Shown here piece after piece: positions 34,827 through 43,263 of a DNA stretch of 64,000 nucleotides. Made by a program: the position numbers and the translations under genes. The stretch is taken from assembly GCA_963814435.1 (NCBI GenBank), contig CAWFCV010000004.1:331292-395291 (forward strand), written 5' to 3'. The first letter of the stretch is position 1; each line of letters starts with the position of its first letter. The DNA is from JAEUPI01 sp963814435. GTDB taxonomy: Bacteria > Pseudomonadota > Gammaproteobacteria > Burkholderiales > Burkholderiaceae_C. The notes under the pieces are model-generated. The model did no database searches, had not been told where the DNA came from, and saw only the letters and a list, made by a program, of their open reading frames with translations.

Positions 34827-35633
34827 TCATCCCGGTCTCGTTCGAAGCGTTGACGGCAGCCACATGTCGGTGAACAGTCCGAGCGCAAGATGGCGAGCCA
34901 AGGCCGCCGCGGGATCGAAGGCGACGTCGGCGTCGAGTGCTTGTTCAGCGGCAACGGCCAGGCTGGCACCATCGGCCAAGGCGCACAGCCAGCGGCTCTC
35001 GGCCGGGCCCAGCAGCCTGAATTCAATCTCCAGGTTGCGCTGCGCGACGAGCAGGTTGACGCCGCCGTCATGCAGCGAGATCGATGCATCGCGGTCGGGT
35101 AGGTGCGGTTGATTCGCCTGCCAGATTTTCAGAACAGGGTAGCGCGAAGCGATGAATCGCGCGCAGGGCTGCAGACAAAGGCGCATCTCGGCTTGACCGG
35201 CAAGCGGAACTTGCGCAACGCGCGAGAGCGAAAGCGCCGGGAGTTCGACTTCGTGATAGACGCGATGGTAGGCCCATTCGAGTGCCGCCACATCCGGCAG
35301 ATACGGCAGGCGCGCCGCCGGCCGACAGGCCCGCAAGAACTCTGGCATTTTGGCGCCGAAGTCATGCAGGTTGCCCGAGCGCGAAGGATGCACCCTGATG
35401 TAGGCGTCGGCCGCGTGCCGAAAGAAGGGCTGACCCACCAGACGCGCGACCACCGGATAGACGGCGCCCAACGCAGCGATCAGACTCTCGAGCAGGTTGT
35501 TGCGATGGATCTGCAGGCGCTGGCGTGTTGTAGGTACGACGCTGGGGCGCAGCAGCGCTTCGGCCGCTGCGCCGTCGCAGCGCTCCAGCAGCGCGTCCAT
35601 CACGCAGGCCTGCGTGTCAGGCAGCGCAACCAT
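34827..35633 (-). CDS. DUF2063/HvfC-like partner protein of an MNIO enzyme
   Basis: A 268-residue protein. The N-terminal domain has QRLQIHRNNLLESLIAALGA, VYPVVARLVGQPFFRHAADA and YIRVHPSRSGNLHDFGAKMP, the DUF2063 ('putative DNA-binding') pattern, which in characterised systems is a peptide-binding partner of the DUF692 iron oxidase, not a DNA binder. The C-terminal domain continues with LEWAYHRVYHEVELPALSLS. The start at 35633 overlaps the end of the DUF692 gene by 17 bp, so the two are coupled. Together they are the HvfB/HvfC, BufB/BufC and GigB/GigC type of pair that installs modifications on Cys residues of small peptides. Confidence 0.82.
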   Translation of the reverse strand: MVALPDTQACVMDALLERCDGAAAEALLRPSVVPTTRQRLQIHRNNLLESLIAALGAVYPVVARLVGQPFFRHAADAYIRVHPSRSGNLHDFGAKMPEFLRACRPAARLPYLPDVAALEWAYHRVYHEVELPALSLSRVAQVPLAGQAEMRLCLQPCARFIASRYPVLKIWQANQPHLPDRDASISLHDGGVNLLVAQRNLEIEFRLLGPAESRWLCALADGASLAVAAEQALDADVAFDPAAALARHLALGLFTDMWLPSTLRTRPG

Positions 35634-36474
35634 GGTGCACCTCCAGCATCGCATCGGCCCGTTCAGCCTCGGCCACCAGCGTACCCAGGCCGGGCAAATC
35701 GGCATCCCACTCGATCAGCGTCGGCACCGCGCCGAAGCGCTGCAGCGCCACCGCGTAGAGGGCCCACACCGCGTCCGCGACCGGAGTGCTGTGCGCGTCG
35801 ATCAGGATGTCGGCACCGCCCTCAATGGCGTTACGAATGAAGCCGGCCAGGTGGATCTCCCGGACAGCCGCGCACGGAATCGCGTGCAGGTAGCGCGGTG
35901 CATTGAAACCGTGGTTGTGCGCGCTGACGAAGATGTTGTTGACATCGAGCAGGATGCCGCAGCCGCTGCGTTGTGCGACCTCGGCGAGAAACTCCGACTC
36001 GGGCATCACCGATTGTGCGAACTCGAAGTAACTGGAGACGTTCTCCAGCAGGATGCTGCGCTGGAGCCGCTCCTGAACTTGTTGCACGCGCGCGACGACA
36101 TGGCACAGGGCCTCCTCGGTGTAGGGCAACGGCAGCAGATCGTTGGCGTAGATGCCGGCCACCGAACTCCAGCACAGGTGATCGGAAACCAGCGCAGGCT
36201 CGAGCGCGTCGACCAGTTCGCCCAGGCGATGCAGATGCGATTCGCAGAGCGGATCGACCGAACCGATCGACAGGCCAGCGCCGTGCAGACTCAGCGGGTA
36301 GTCGCGACGCGCGCGCATCAGAAAGTGCAGTGGTTTGCCGCCGCGACCGAAATAGCTTTCGCTGTGCGCCTCGATGAAGCCCACCGACGGGCGCGCTTCG
36401 ATGAAGTCTGCATAGTGCTGCGCGCGCAACCCAATGCCGGCGCGCGCTGGCAGCGGGATGAAGGGCTGATTCAT
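35617..36474 (-). CDS. DUF692 multinuclear non-heme iron oxidase (MNIO; BufB/HvfB-like)
   Basis: A 285-residue TIM-barrel enzyme. Conserved metal-site residues can be placed: Glu/His in GFIEAHSESYF (35-37), His64 in SLHGAGLS, Asp98-His99 in SDHLCWSS, Glu144-Asn145 in LENVSSY, Asp177 in LLDVNNIF, His186/His188 in SAHNHGF, His208 in EIHLAGF, Asp226/His228 in LIDAHS, Glu255 in LIEWD. Family members (MbnB, TglH, BufB) oxidise Cys of peptide precursors using mixed-valent iron. AGGAG precedes the ATG at 36474. The partner gene follows with a 17-bp overlap, then the two-component system. No DUF2282-type Cys-rich precursor gene was found nearby. Confidence 0.88.
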   Translation of the reverse strand: MNQPFIPLPARAGIGLRAQHYADFIEARPSVGFIEAHSESYFGRGGKPLHFLMRARRDYPLSLHGAGLSIGSVDPLCESHLHRLGELVDALEPALVSDHLCWSSVAGIYANDLLPLPYTEEALCHVVARVQQVQERLQRSILLENVSSYFEFAQSVMPESEFLAEVAQRSGCGILLDVNNIFVSAHNHGFNAPRYLHAIPCAAVREIHLAGFIRNAIEGGADILIDAHSTPVADAVWALYAVALQRFGAVPTLIEWDADLPGLGTLVAEAERADAMLEVHHGCAA

Positions 36475-36523
36475 CGGCGACTCCTGATCGGTTTGGATTC
36501 TAGGCAGCCGCCGGCGCCGGGTA

Positions 36524-36545
36524 TCACGCGTGATGAAAACGTGAT
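36524..36545 (+). promoter_or_regulatory. Phased 11-bp repeat element D (two units), before the MNIO/two-component operon
   Basis: On the minus strand two contiguous units read ATCACGTTTTC and ATCACGCGTGA, with the CGTGAT half-sites on the plus strand at 529-534 and 540-545 of the 36-kb block (11 bp apart). ATCACGCGTGAT at 36523-36534 is also a perfect 12-bp palindrome. The element lies 50-70 bp before the DUF692 start. Its orientation relative to the gene is opposite to elements A-C, and it has two units instead of four, so support is weaker; it would make the response regulator self-controlled. Confidence 0.5.
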
Positions 36546-36615
36546 GACTGGCCGCGCCGGAAGTCCAGCGCCGGGCACACGCACCCATGCGCCGCCGGGC
36601 CGGCGGGCTGCCCCA

Positions 36616-37594
36616 CTAGTGGCTGACCGCGGGAACGCGCAGAGCCCTTTGCACCCACAACGCTGCGCCGATAGAGACACACATCGAGCCGAACGCGAGC
36701 CAGGCATAGGGCCACAGCAGCGGCATGCCGATCAAGATCAGCCCATCGTTGGCGCCCGGGATCAGCAGGCTGCCCCAGCCCATCAACACGCCGCCCGCGA
36801 GGCAGCGCAGCAATTGCCCGGAGGTGACGCGCGTGCTGCGGAATCGACCCGCCGTCCAGCCGCCCCACAAGGCGCCGAGAAACAATGCGAGCAGCAGCAA
36901 AGTCTTGGCGGCGAGGCTGGTCGACATGCCACGTGCCAGGTCGGCCAGCGCCTCGGTGTAGGCCCAGCTGCCGACCAGCAGAATCATCAAGAAGAAGGCG
37001 ATGCCGATCACGGTGGTGGCGGCATGCGGCGACCAGACCCGTGCCGCGCGCAACCTTGGCCGCGGCCAACGAGCGAACGCCGATCAGCACCCGTGCCAGA
37101 CGCCAGACCGCGAAGACGATGAACGGCAGCGCCACCCACATCGATGCCTGCAGCACGGGTGAGCCTGCGTCGAGCCGGTGCGGCGCCGGTGGCGCGAACA
37201 GCGTGCCAACGCTCGAGCAGCCGACGTAGAAGCCCAGCGGTGTCGCGAGGTAAGCCCATTCGCCCGAGCCGATACGGGCGATCGCGCCGAACACACAGGC
37301 CCGGTTCACAAAGGCGCCGAGACCCAACAGCGCACCGCCGAGCACCGTCCACTGGCTCACCGCGTAGCCCGCTGGTGTCTGGCCCAGCAGGTGCAGGCCG
37401 TGCGCGAGCACCAGGCCGCCGGCCACCCAGATCGATGCCTCGACCATCGCGGCGAGGCGGTTGAAGCGATGCTTGCCGATGACCTCGTCGACGGCGGCGA
37501 CGGTGCAGGTGCCGCCGCGCTGGATCGCGAAGCCCATGACGCCGGCGCACAGCGCGGCGGTGATGAAGGCCAGACTGGTCAGGATGATGGCCAT
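36616..37594 (-). CDS. YeeE/YedE-family (sulfur-compound transport) membrane protein, frameshifted
   Basis: About 325 residues with about nine hydrophobic helices. Family marks: GVMGFAIQRGGTCTVAAVDE, VNRACVFGAIARIGSGEWAY and, after a slip near 37040, RCLAGGVLMGWGSLLIPGAN / DGLILIGMPLLWPYAWLAFG. The Cys residues in RGGTCTV and NRACVFG are the conserved ones that pass thiosulfate in the characterised YeeE. The substrate may be thiosulfate or another sulfur species. It starts 11 bp after the carbonic anhydrase stop and is the last gene of that transcript. The stop is 36616. Confidence 0.78.
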
Positions 37595-37605
37595 GACGCC
37601 CTCGC

Positions 37606-38260
37606 TCAGTGGCCGACAACGCCGGTGTGGAATTTGCAGATCTCCAGCATGGCCTCGTCGTTGTTGATCATCGGGGTTTGCGGCTCGATGAAGCCGGTGG
37701 TCAGATCGAACACCCAGCCGTGGATGTACGGCGCAGCGCGCGTTTTCCAGGCGTTTTGAACGATGTTCGTCTTGCCCAGGTTGTAGACCTGTTCGATCAC
37801 GTTCAGCTCGACCAGGCGATCGAAGCGCGCGCTTTTCGTCCAGCGGCTCGAGCTGCTTCCAGTAGTAGTTCTGCGTGTCCTTGATCGTGCGCAGCCAGTT
37901 GTCGATCAGGCCGTGCTGCTCGTGGCCCATCGCCGCCTTCACGCCGCCGCAGCCGTAGTGGCCGCAGACGATCACGTGGTTCACTTTCAGCACGTCGACC
38001 GCGTACTGCAGCACCGACAGCAGGTTCACGTCGGTCTGCACCACCAGGTTGGCGATGTTGCGGTGCACGAACATGTCGCCCGGCTTGCGTTGCCGGTGAT
38101 GAGGTTCGGCGCCACGCGGCTGTCGGAGCAGCCGATCCAGAGGAACTCGGGGTGCTGGCCTTCGGCGAGCTTGTCGAAGTAGCCCGGGTCGCAGGCGCAG
38201 CTGCTTCGGCGACAAAAGGCCTTGTTGTTGTCGCAGCAGTTCTTCGATGCGCCGGGTCAT
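37606..38260 (-). CDS. can: Beta-class carbonic anhydrase, several frameshifts
   Basis: About 220 residues hydrating CO2 to bicarbonate. Read across frames: RRIEELLRQQQGLLSPK, CDPGYFDKLAEGQHPEFLWI, GCSDSRVAPNLITG (first Zn Cys and the CSDSR dyad), GDMFVHRNIANLVVQTDVNL, and HVIVCGHYGCGGVKAAMGHE (Zn His and Cys). The C-terminal part is IEQVYNLGKTNIVQNAWKTR. Slips near 38200, 38090 and 37830. All zinc ligands are present, so the real gene is probably functional. The ATG at 38260 overlaps the stop of a 64-codon ORF and the stop is 11 bp before yeeE. Confidence 0.82.
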
Positions 38261-38451
38261 GACCACACCACCATCGTTGCTGACCTTGGCGTGTCGGTGG
38301 TCGGTAGGTATGCGCCCTCGGGCGCACAGGCGTCGAGCGCTTGGTCCGACCAGTCGGCGAACGGCGTTGCGGCAGGCTGGGCGGCCGGGCCACGGCGCTC
38401 CAGCAGCACGGCATCGTCGTCGCCGATGGCGTCAGGCAGGTTCGGGTACAA
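38257..38451 (-). CDS. Possible 64-residue protein coupled to carbonic anhydrase
   Basis: MYPNLPDAIGDDDAVLLERR opens a 64-codon frame with several acidic residues and no Cys pair, signal or membrane segment. Its stop overlaps the carbonic anhydrase ATG (ATGA) and it lies 31 bp after the patatin stop, so it fills the gap exactly as a real operon gene would. I do not recognise it. It could equally be the 5' part of a longer carbonic anhydrase leader broken by an indel. Confidence 0.35.
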   Translation of the reverse strand: MYPNLPDAIGDDDAVLLERRGPAAQPAATPFADWSDQALDACAPEGAYLPTTDTPRSATMVVWS

Positions 38452-38482
38452 GGCGTTCTCCTGTGGCCAGCGTATCGGCGGA

Positions 38483-39619
38483 TCAGACGTGTTCGATCAC
38501 GCCTTCGATGGGGTCGGACGTGGTCTGCGCCCAGGGCGCGCGCTCGAGCATGCGTCGTGTGTCGGCATGGCCTGCCTCGCGGCGCGCGCGCACGCCGGCG
38601 GGCGTGAAATCGATGTCCTTGGTGTGGTCCTCGCCGTCCAGGCGCGGCGCCACCAGGTGCGCCACGTGCATCGTCGTGCCGCAGCCCCACGAGGCCAGCT
38701 CCTTGACCTTGGCGTCGGCCTGCCTTGCCGCCGGGATCTGCCGGTGCAGCTCGCGGATCACGTGGCGCAGCCGGTGAATCTGCTTCTGGCGCGCGATGTG
38801 GCTGTCGGCGCGGCTCGCGAACTGGATGTCCTTCTGCCGGCCCATCACCTGGTTGAGTGTTTCGGGCTCGGGCCCGGTCTGGTGCCAGACGTTGACGGCG
38901 AAGATCAGCGAGTCGCGGCGCGGCTTGTCGTCGAGCACCGCCTCGATCGGCGTGTTGGAGTAGATGCCGCCGTCCCAGTAGGGCTCGCCGTCGATGCGGA
39001 TCGCGGCAAACGCCGGCGGCAGCGCGCCCGAGGCCATCACGTGGTCGACGCCGAGCGGCTCCTTGCGCGTGTCGAAGTAGCGCATGTGGCCGCTGCACAC
39101 GTTCACCGCGCCGACGGTCATGCGCGTGTGGCACTCGCACAGGTACTCGAAGTCCACCAGCGAGTTCAAGGTGTCGCGCAGCGGCGCGGTGCTGTAGTAC
39201 GAGGCCGCGTCGACCCCGAGCGCGGCGTTCGAGCCGCGCAGCGCGCGCAGGTTGGGCGTGAAGAAATTCGGGATGCCCTGCATCACGGTCTTCAGGTTGG
39301 CGGCCGCCTTGGCCATGCCGAACCAGTCCGGCAGCGCACTGGCAGCCCCGCCTTGCTCCATCTGGTCCCAGAACGAATTCAGTCGCTCGAGGCGGCGCTC
39401 GGGCGGGTTGCCGGCGATCAGCGCGGCGTTGATCGCGCCGATCGACGTGCCGATAACCCAGTCGGGTTCGATGCCGGCTTCGTGCAGCGCCTGGTAGACG
39501 CCGACCTGGTAGGCGCCGAGCGCGCCGCCGCCCTGCAGCACCAGCACGACCTGCCCGGGACGGGCCGTCTTGTCGGTGTGCTTGCCGGCCTTGGCGCGCG
39601 GCTTGGGTGAATTGGCCAT
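38483..39619 (-). CDS. Patatin-like phospholipase
   Basis: A 378-residue lipid acyl hydrolase. Oxyanion motif VLVLQGGGALGAYQVGVYQA, nucleophile Ser in WVIGTSIGAINAALIAGNPP (GxSxG), and catalytic Asp in PYWDGGIYSNTPIEAVLDD (DGG). The N-terminal 25 residues are Lys/Pro-rich (NSPKPRAKAGKHTDKTARPG). No signal peptide, so it acts in the cytosol or at granules. Patatin genes next to 3-hydroxybutyrate dehydrogenase are common in Burkholderiales and are linked by context to polyhydroxybutyrate turnover. Frame intact. Confidence 0.85.
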   Translation of the reverse strand: MANSPKPRAKAGKHTDKTARPGQVVLVLQGGGALGAYQVGVYQALHEAGIEPDWVIGTSIGAINAALIAGNPPERRLERLNSFWDQMEQGGAASALPDWFGMAKAAANLKTVMQGIPNFFTPNLRALRGSNAALGVDAASYYSTAPLRDTLNSLVDFEYLCECHTRMTVGAVNVCSGHMRYFDTRKEPLGVDHVMASGALPPAFAAIRIDGEPYWDGGIYSNTPIEAVLDDKPRRDSLIFAVNVWHQTGPEPETLNQVMGRQKDIQFASRADSHIARQKQIHRLRHVIRELHRQIPAARQADAKVKELASWGCGTTMHVAHLVAPRLDGEDHTKDIDFTPAGVRARREAGHADTRRMLERAPWAQTTSDPIEGVIEHV

Positions 39620-39681
39620 GATGTGTGTCCTGTGACGTGTGGTTCGGGTGGGTTGGCGTCGCTGCGACAACGTGCGTGGTT

Positions 39682-40260
39682 TCAGGCGTGGGCCGGCTGC
39701 CGCGAGGCGTGGGGTGCCACACCCCATTGCGGCTGCAGCGCTGCGCGCAACCGGTTTCTGGCGCGGTGCAGCAACACGGCGAGGTTGTTGGCCGAGACAC
39801 CTAGTTCGTTGCAGATGTCGGCCGTCTCTTCCTCCATCCAGTTGCGCAGCATGAACGCGCGTCCCTGCTGCGCCGGCAGTGCCTTCATGCACTGGTCGAA
39901 TCGCGCCATGAACTGGCGCTGATTCAGCCGTTCCTGCGGGTCGCCCCAATCGGCCTGGGCTTCGACCCCATCGTCGGGCATTGCCCCTGGAAGGTGGCCG
40001 AATTCGGCTTCGTCGTCCGTCACTGCGCCTGGCATTCGCGTGTGTGTCGGCGGATCTGGTCGACCACCTTGTGCTTGAGAATGCCCACCAGCCAGGTCTG
40101 CACCTTCGCGCGGCCGGCGAACGCAGCCGGGCTCTCCAGCGCCGCGACCAGCGTCTCCGAGACGGCGTCTTCGGCCCAAGCGTCGTTGCGCAGTCGCTGG
40201 CGCGCCATGCGCACCAGCATCGGCCGCATGCGCGGCCACTTGATCGGCGAAGGTCTGCAT
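39682..40260 (-). CDS. ECF-type RNA polymerase sigma factor, two frameshifts
   Basis: About 190 residues. Sigma-2 is read after a slip near 40225: RPMLVRMARQRLRNDAWAED, AVSETLVAALESPAAFAGRA, VQTWLVGILKHKVVDQIRRH. After a second slip near 40020-40030 come the spacer and sigma-4: MKALPAQQGRAFMLRNWMEE, ETADICNELGVSANNLAVLL, HRARNRLRAAL. No anti-sigma gene is adjacent. It lies 13 bp behind 3-hydroxybutyrate dehydrogenase and 62 bp ahead of the patatin gene, so it belongs to the same long transcript. Its targets cannot be read. Confidence 0.78.
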   Translation of the reverse strand: MQTFADQVAAHAADAGAHGAPATAQRRLGRRRRLGDAGRGAGEPGCVRRPREGADLAGGHSQAQGGRPDPPTHTRMPGAVTDDEAEFGHLPGAMPDDGVEAQADWGDPQERLNQRQFMARFDQCMKALPAQQGRAFMLRNWMEEETADICNELGVSANNLAVLLHRARNRLRAALQPQWGVAPHASRQPAHA

Positions 40261-40273
40261 GTGATCCTCCTGC

Positions 40274-41059
40274 TCAGTGCAAGGTCCAGCCGCCGTCCAT
40301 GGCCAGCGCAGTGCCGGTCATCGAGGCCGCGGCGTCGGAGGCCAGGAACACGGCCAGCGCGGCCAGCTCCTCGACCTGGATGAACTCCTTGCGCGCCTGG
40401 TGCGACAGCATCACGTCGCGCACCACCTGCTCGGGCGAGATGCCGTGCGCCTTGGCCTGGTCGGCGATCTGCTTGTCGACCAGCGGCGTCTTCACGTAGC
40501 CGGGGCAGATCGTGTTGGAGGTGACGCCGAACTCGGCCAGCTCGATCGCCACCGTCTTGGACAGACCGATCATCCCGTGCTTGGCGGCGACATAGGCCGA
40601 CTTGAACGGCGACGCGGTCAGGCCATGCGCCGAGGCGATGTTGATGATGCGGCCCCACTTGCGCGCTTTCATCTCGGCGAATGACGGCCTTGATCAGGTG
40701 GAATGCCGACGACAGATTGATCGCGATCACGGCGTCCCACTTCTCGTCTGGAAACTCCTCGATCGGCGCGACATGCTGGATGCCGGCGTTGTTGACGATG
40801 ATGTCGACCTTGCCGAACTCGGCACTGCGCCAGTTCGGCCATCGCGCGGATCTGCTCGGGTCGGCTCATGTCGGCGCCCGAATAGCGCACCTTGACGCCG
40901 AATTGGCGCTGCAGTTCGGCGCGCGTGAATTCGATCTCCTCGGCGTTGCCGAAGCCGTTGAGCAGGATGTCGGCGCCGTTGCTTGGCCAGGGCGCGGGCG
41001 ATGCCCAGGCCGATGCCGCTGGTGGAGCCGGTGACGATGGCGGATTTCTGTTTGAGCAT
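40274..41059 (-). CDS. 3-Hydroxybutyrate dehydrogenase (SDR), several frameshifts
   Basis: About 260 residues, oxidising 3-hydroxybutyrate to acetoacetate with NAD. Start MLKQKSAIVTGSTSGIGLGI, then ADILLNGFGNAEEIEFTRAE, and the active site region MKARKWGRIINIASAHGLTA, SPFKSAYVAAKHGMIGLSKT (YxxxK), TICPGYVKTPLVDKQIADQA, ending ASMTGTALAMDGGWTLH. Those last segments are diagnostic for PHB-type 3-HBDH. Slips near 40985, 40830 and 40680. AGGAG stands before the ATG at 41059. The upstream NDH-2 frame runs straight into this start without a stop (see findings). Confidence 0.85.
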
Positions 41060-42454
41060 GGCAATCTCCTGAGGTTGGGGTTGGGGCTGGGGTTGGGCGT
41101 TGGCTGAGGCGAAACGCGTCGGCGCCTGGGCGTCGGGTGCGGCCGGCGTGGCATCGACATCGGCGGTGCGCGTGAAGCGCAGGTGCGTGATGTCGGCGGC
41201 GAAGAACATGCCCCAGGTCCATTCGACAAAGATGCGCACCTTGCGGCCCAGCGTGGGCATCAGCAGCAGGTAGTAGGCACGCCACAGCATCCAGGCCGGC
41301 AGGCCATGCAGGCGCAGGCCGGACAGCTGGGCCACGCCTTTCAGGTGGCCGGTGGTGGCCATCATTCCCTTTGACATGATGGCCGAACGCTTGCGTCGGG
41401 CGGCTGTCGATTCGGGCGACGATGTTGCGTGCCAGCGCGCGTGCCTGCGCAACCGCGAACTGCGCGGTCGGCGGCGCGTAACTCCGTGGCTGCGGCGATG
41501 CCGCGCGATCGGTCCATGGTTGCGCACCAGCGCGCAGTCGCCGATCGCCCAGACGCTGCGGCAAGCCGATCACCGACAGGTCGGGCGCGGTCTCGATGCG
41601 GCCGCGCTGGGTGGGTACGGCGAGCCGCTCGACGAGCGGATTCGGCTTCGTGCCGATGGTGCAGATGACGGTTGCGCCGGGAATGGTTTCGCCGCTGTCG
41701 AGCAGCACGCCGTCGGCGTCGATCCGCGCGGCGCGCGACTTCAACCGCACGTCGATGTTGCGCGACGCGCATGGAACGCGCGGCGGCCAGGCCGAGCGAC
41801 GCCGGCAGTTCGAGCAGCAGGCGATCGCCGTACTCGATCACCGTGACCTTCAGTTCATGCGGCTTGACCCGCGCGTAATAGCGCGCCGCGCTGCGCAGGA
41901 AGTCGGCGAGTTCGCCGGCTACCTCGACGCCCGAAAACCCGCCACCGATGACGATGAAGTGGCCCAGCCGTTCGCGCGCCACCGGATCGGTCTCGAGTTC
42001 GATGCGAGCGATCGCGTTGCAACACGCGATTGCGGATGAACATCGCGTCGCCCACCAGCTTGAGCGGCAGCGCGTGCTGCGCCAAGCCGGGTACGAGATC
42101 GAGGTTGGCACGCGTGCCGAAGGCCAGCACCAGATGCTCGTAGCCAATGGCCTGAACCCCTGCCAACGTGCTCGCCTGCAGGCGCTGAAGCCCGAAGTCG
42201 ACGCCCGAGACGCGCCCCATGATGAACTGGCTTGCGCCGCCCTTGCGCAGCATCGGACGGATCGGCGCCACCACGTGCTCCGGGAAGACCGATGCGCCGA
42301 CCACCTCGGCGAGCATGGGATTGAATGTCGTGTAGCTTTCCTCGCTGACGAGCACGACCCGATGCCCGTGTGGCAATTGTTGCTCCAGCGAGCGCGCCAA
42401 CGCCGTGCCGGCGAAACCACCGCCGACGATCACGATGTTCTTGTCAACTGCCAT
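41060..42454 (-). CDS. NDH-2-like NAD(P)H:quinone oxidoreductase, several frameshifts, stop not seen
   Basis: About 440-460 residues. FAD motif NIVIVGGGFAGTALARSLEQ, a FNPMLAEVVGASVFPEH region, YEHLVLAFGTRANLDLVPGL, the NADH-binding FIVIGGGFSGVEVAGELADF, ALVRNHG of the WAIGDCA motif, and a C-terminal membrane-binding end LPAWMLWRAYYLLLMPTLGR / WTWGMFFAADITHLRFTRTA. This end is typical of the bacterial alternative NADH dehydrogenases that feed quinone. Slips near 42020, 41770, 41555 and 41455 or so. The ATG at 42454 overlaps the DoxX stop. The frame continues through a (PQ)n run into 3-hydroxybutyrate dehydrogenase. Confidence 0.8.
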
Positions 42455-42945
42455 CAGATGCCCCTTGATTCATTGAAGCGCAGGCCGATCAGATGATCGA
42501 GCGACAGCTTGCCCGGCCCGTGCAGCAAGGTGATCAGCAGCAGCAGCAAGCCCCAGGTCTGGTGGTCGCGCAAGCCGGCCAGGCCGAGATCGGGATACGA
42601 AGTCACGGCGAAGATGCTGAGCACCAGCAGCACCAGCGCCGACAGGCGTGCGCCCAGTCCGAGGACGAGCAGCACCGGAAACATCAACTCGATGCCGGTG
42701 CCGAGCAGGGCTGCGGTCTCGTGCGACAACAGCGGCGCGGCGTGGTGGCTCGCGAACAGCCCCACGGTCGCGTCCCAGTTCGTCATCTTGGTTAAGCCCG
42801 ACCTGAAGAAGGCGCTGGCGACAATCAGCCGAATGCCAAGGTCGATGGCGGGCGCCAACGAACCAAGGGCGCGATTGGCGGCGCGCACCGGGCTCGTGAT
42901 CACGCTGTGGATGAGTTGAAGGTTTGCTGCCATGTAAAACGCCAT
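42454..42945 (-). CDS. DoxX-family membrane protein
   Basis: A 163-residue inner-membrane protein with four helices: PAIDLGIRLIVASAFFRSGL, AALLGTGIELMFPVLLVLGL, GARLSALVLLVLSIFAVTSY and HQTWGLLLLLITLLHGPGKL. The last (LHGPGKLSLDHLIG) is the DoxX hallmark. DoxX proteins work beside oxidoreductases and are the fourth member (BufD/GigD) of many MNIO peptide systems. Here the MNIO genes are 6.5 kb away on the same strand. It overlaps NDH-2 by 4 bp and is the first gene of a long minus-strand operon. Repeat element B lies about 88 bp before its start. Confidence 0.85.
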   Translation of the reverse strand: MAFYMAANLQLIHSVITSPVRAANRALGSLAPAIDLGIRLIVASAFFRSGLTKMTNWDATVGLFASHHAAPLLSHETAALLGTGIELMFPVLLVLGLGARLSALVLLVLSIFAVTSYPDLGLAGLRDHQTWGLLLLLITLLHGPGKLSLDHLIGLRFNESRGI

Positions 42946-43032
42946 CGAATGCTTGAGGTGGGAGGCTTCGCGGATCTGCCCGCCCTCGGGTTGAATCAGT
43001 TGCCGCTGCGAACTAAAGTTTCGTCGTCGCGT

Positions 43033-43076
43033 TTCACGTGACGATCAACGGAGGTTCACGTTTTGGTCACACGCCG
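43033..43076 (-). promoter_or_regulatory. Phased 11-bp repeat element B (four units), upstream of the DoxX operon
   Basis: On the plus strand the units are TTCACGTGACG, ATCAACGGAGG, TTCACGTTTTG and GTCACACGCCG. Unit by unit it aligns with element A (31355) and element C (45540) with no gap. It lies about 88 bp upstream of the DoxX start, in the 318-bp spacer to the diheme peroxidase gene. That spacer otherwise holds only the hairpin at 43132-43162. Confidence 0.7.
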
Positions 43077-43131
43077 GCACAAGCCGATCGCCAATCGAGG
43101 CGAGCGGCAGACTCGAATGAACGATACGGAA

Positions 43132-43162
43132 CCCGGGGCCCGCTCAAAAGCGAGGCCCCGGG
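43132..43162 (-). terminator. Strong hairpin after the diheme peroxidase gene
   Basis: CCCGGGGCC (43132-43140) and GGCCCCGGG (43154-43162) pair over 9 bp and the inner CGCT/AGCG add 4 bp with one bulged base, around a CAAA loop. It stands about 100 bp after the peroxidase stop at 43264. On the minus strand only a short TT run follows, so it may terminate weakly or insulate the DoxX promoter from readthrough. Confidence 0.6.
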
Positions 43163-43263
43163 GAAGGCGAGAAAGAAGCCAGACAAGCACCCGGCAGCGG
43201 TCGCTGCCGACCTCGAGGCCGCGAGGGCACCGATCCGACAGCGTGACCGGGGGCGTGAGGGAC

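Noticed and set aside
36616..38260. Carboxysome or CO2-concentrating cluster because of carbonic anhydrase
   Set aside because: No shell, RuBisCO or bicarbonate transporter gene; the neighbour is YeeE and the transcript belongs to the redox island.
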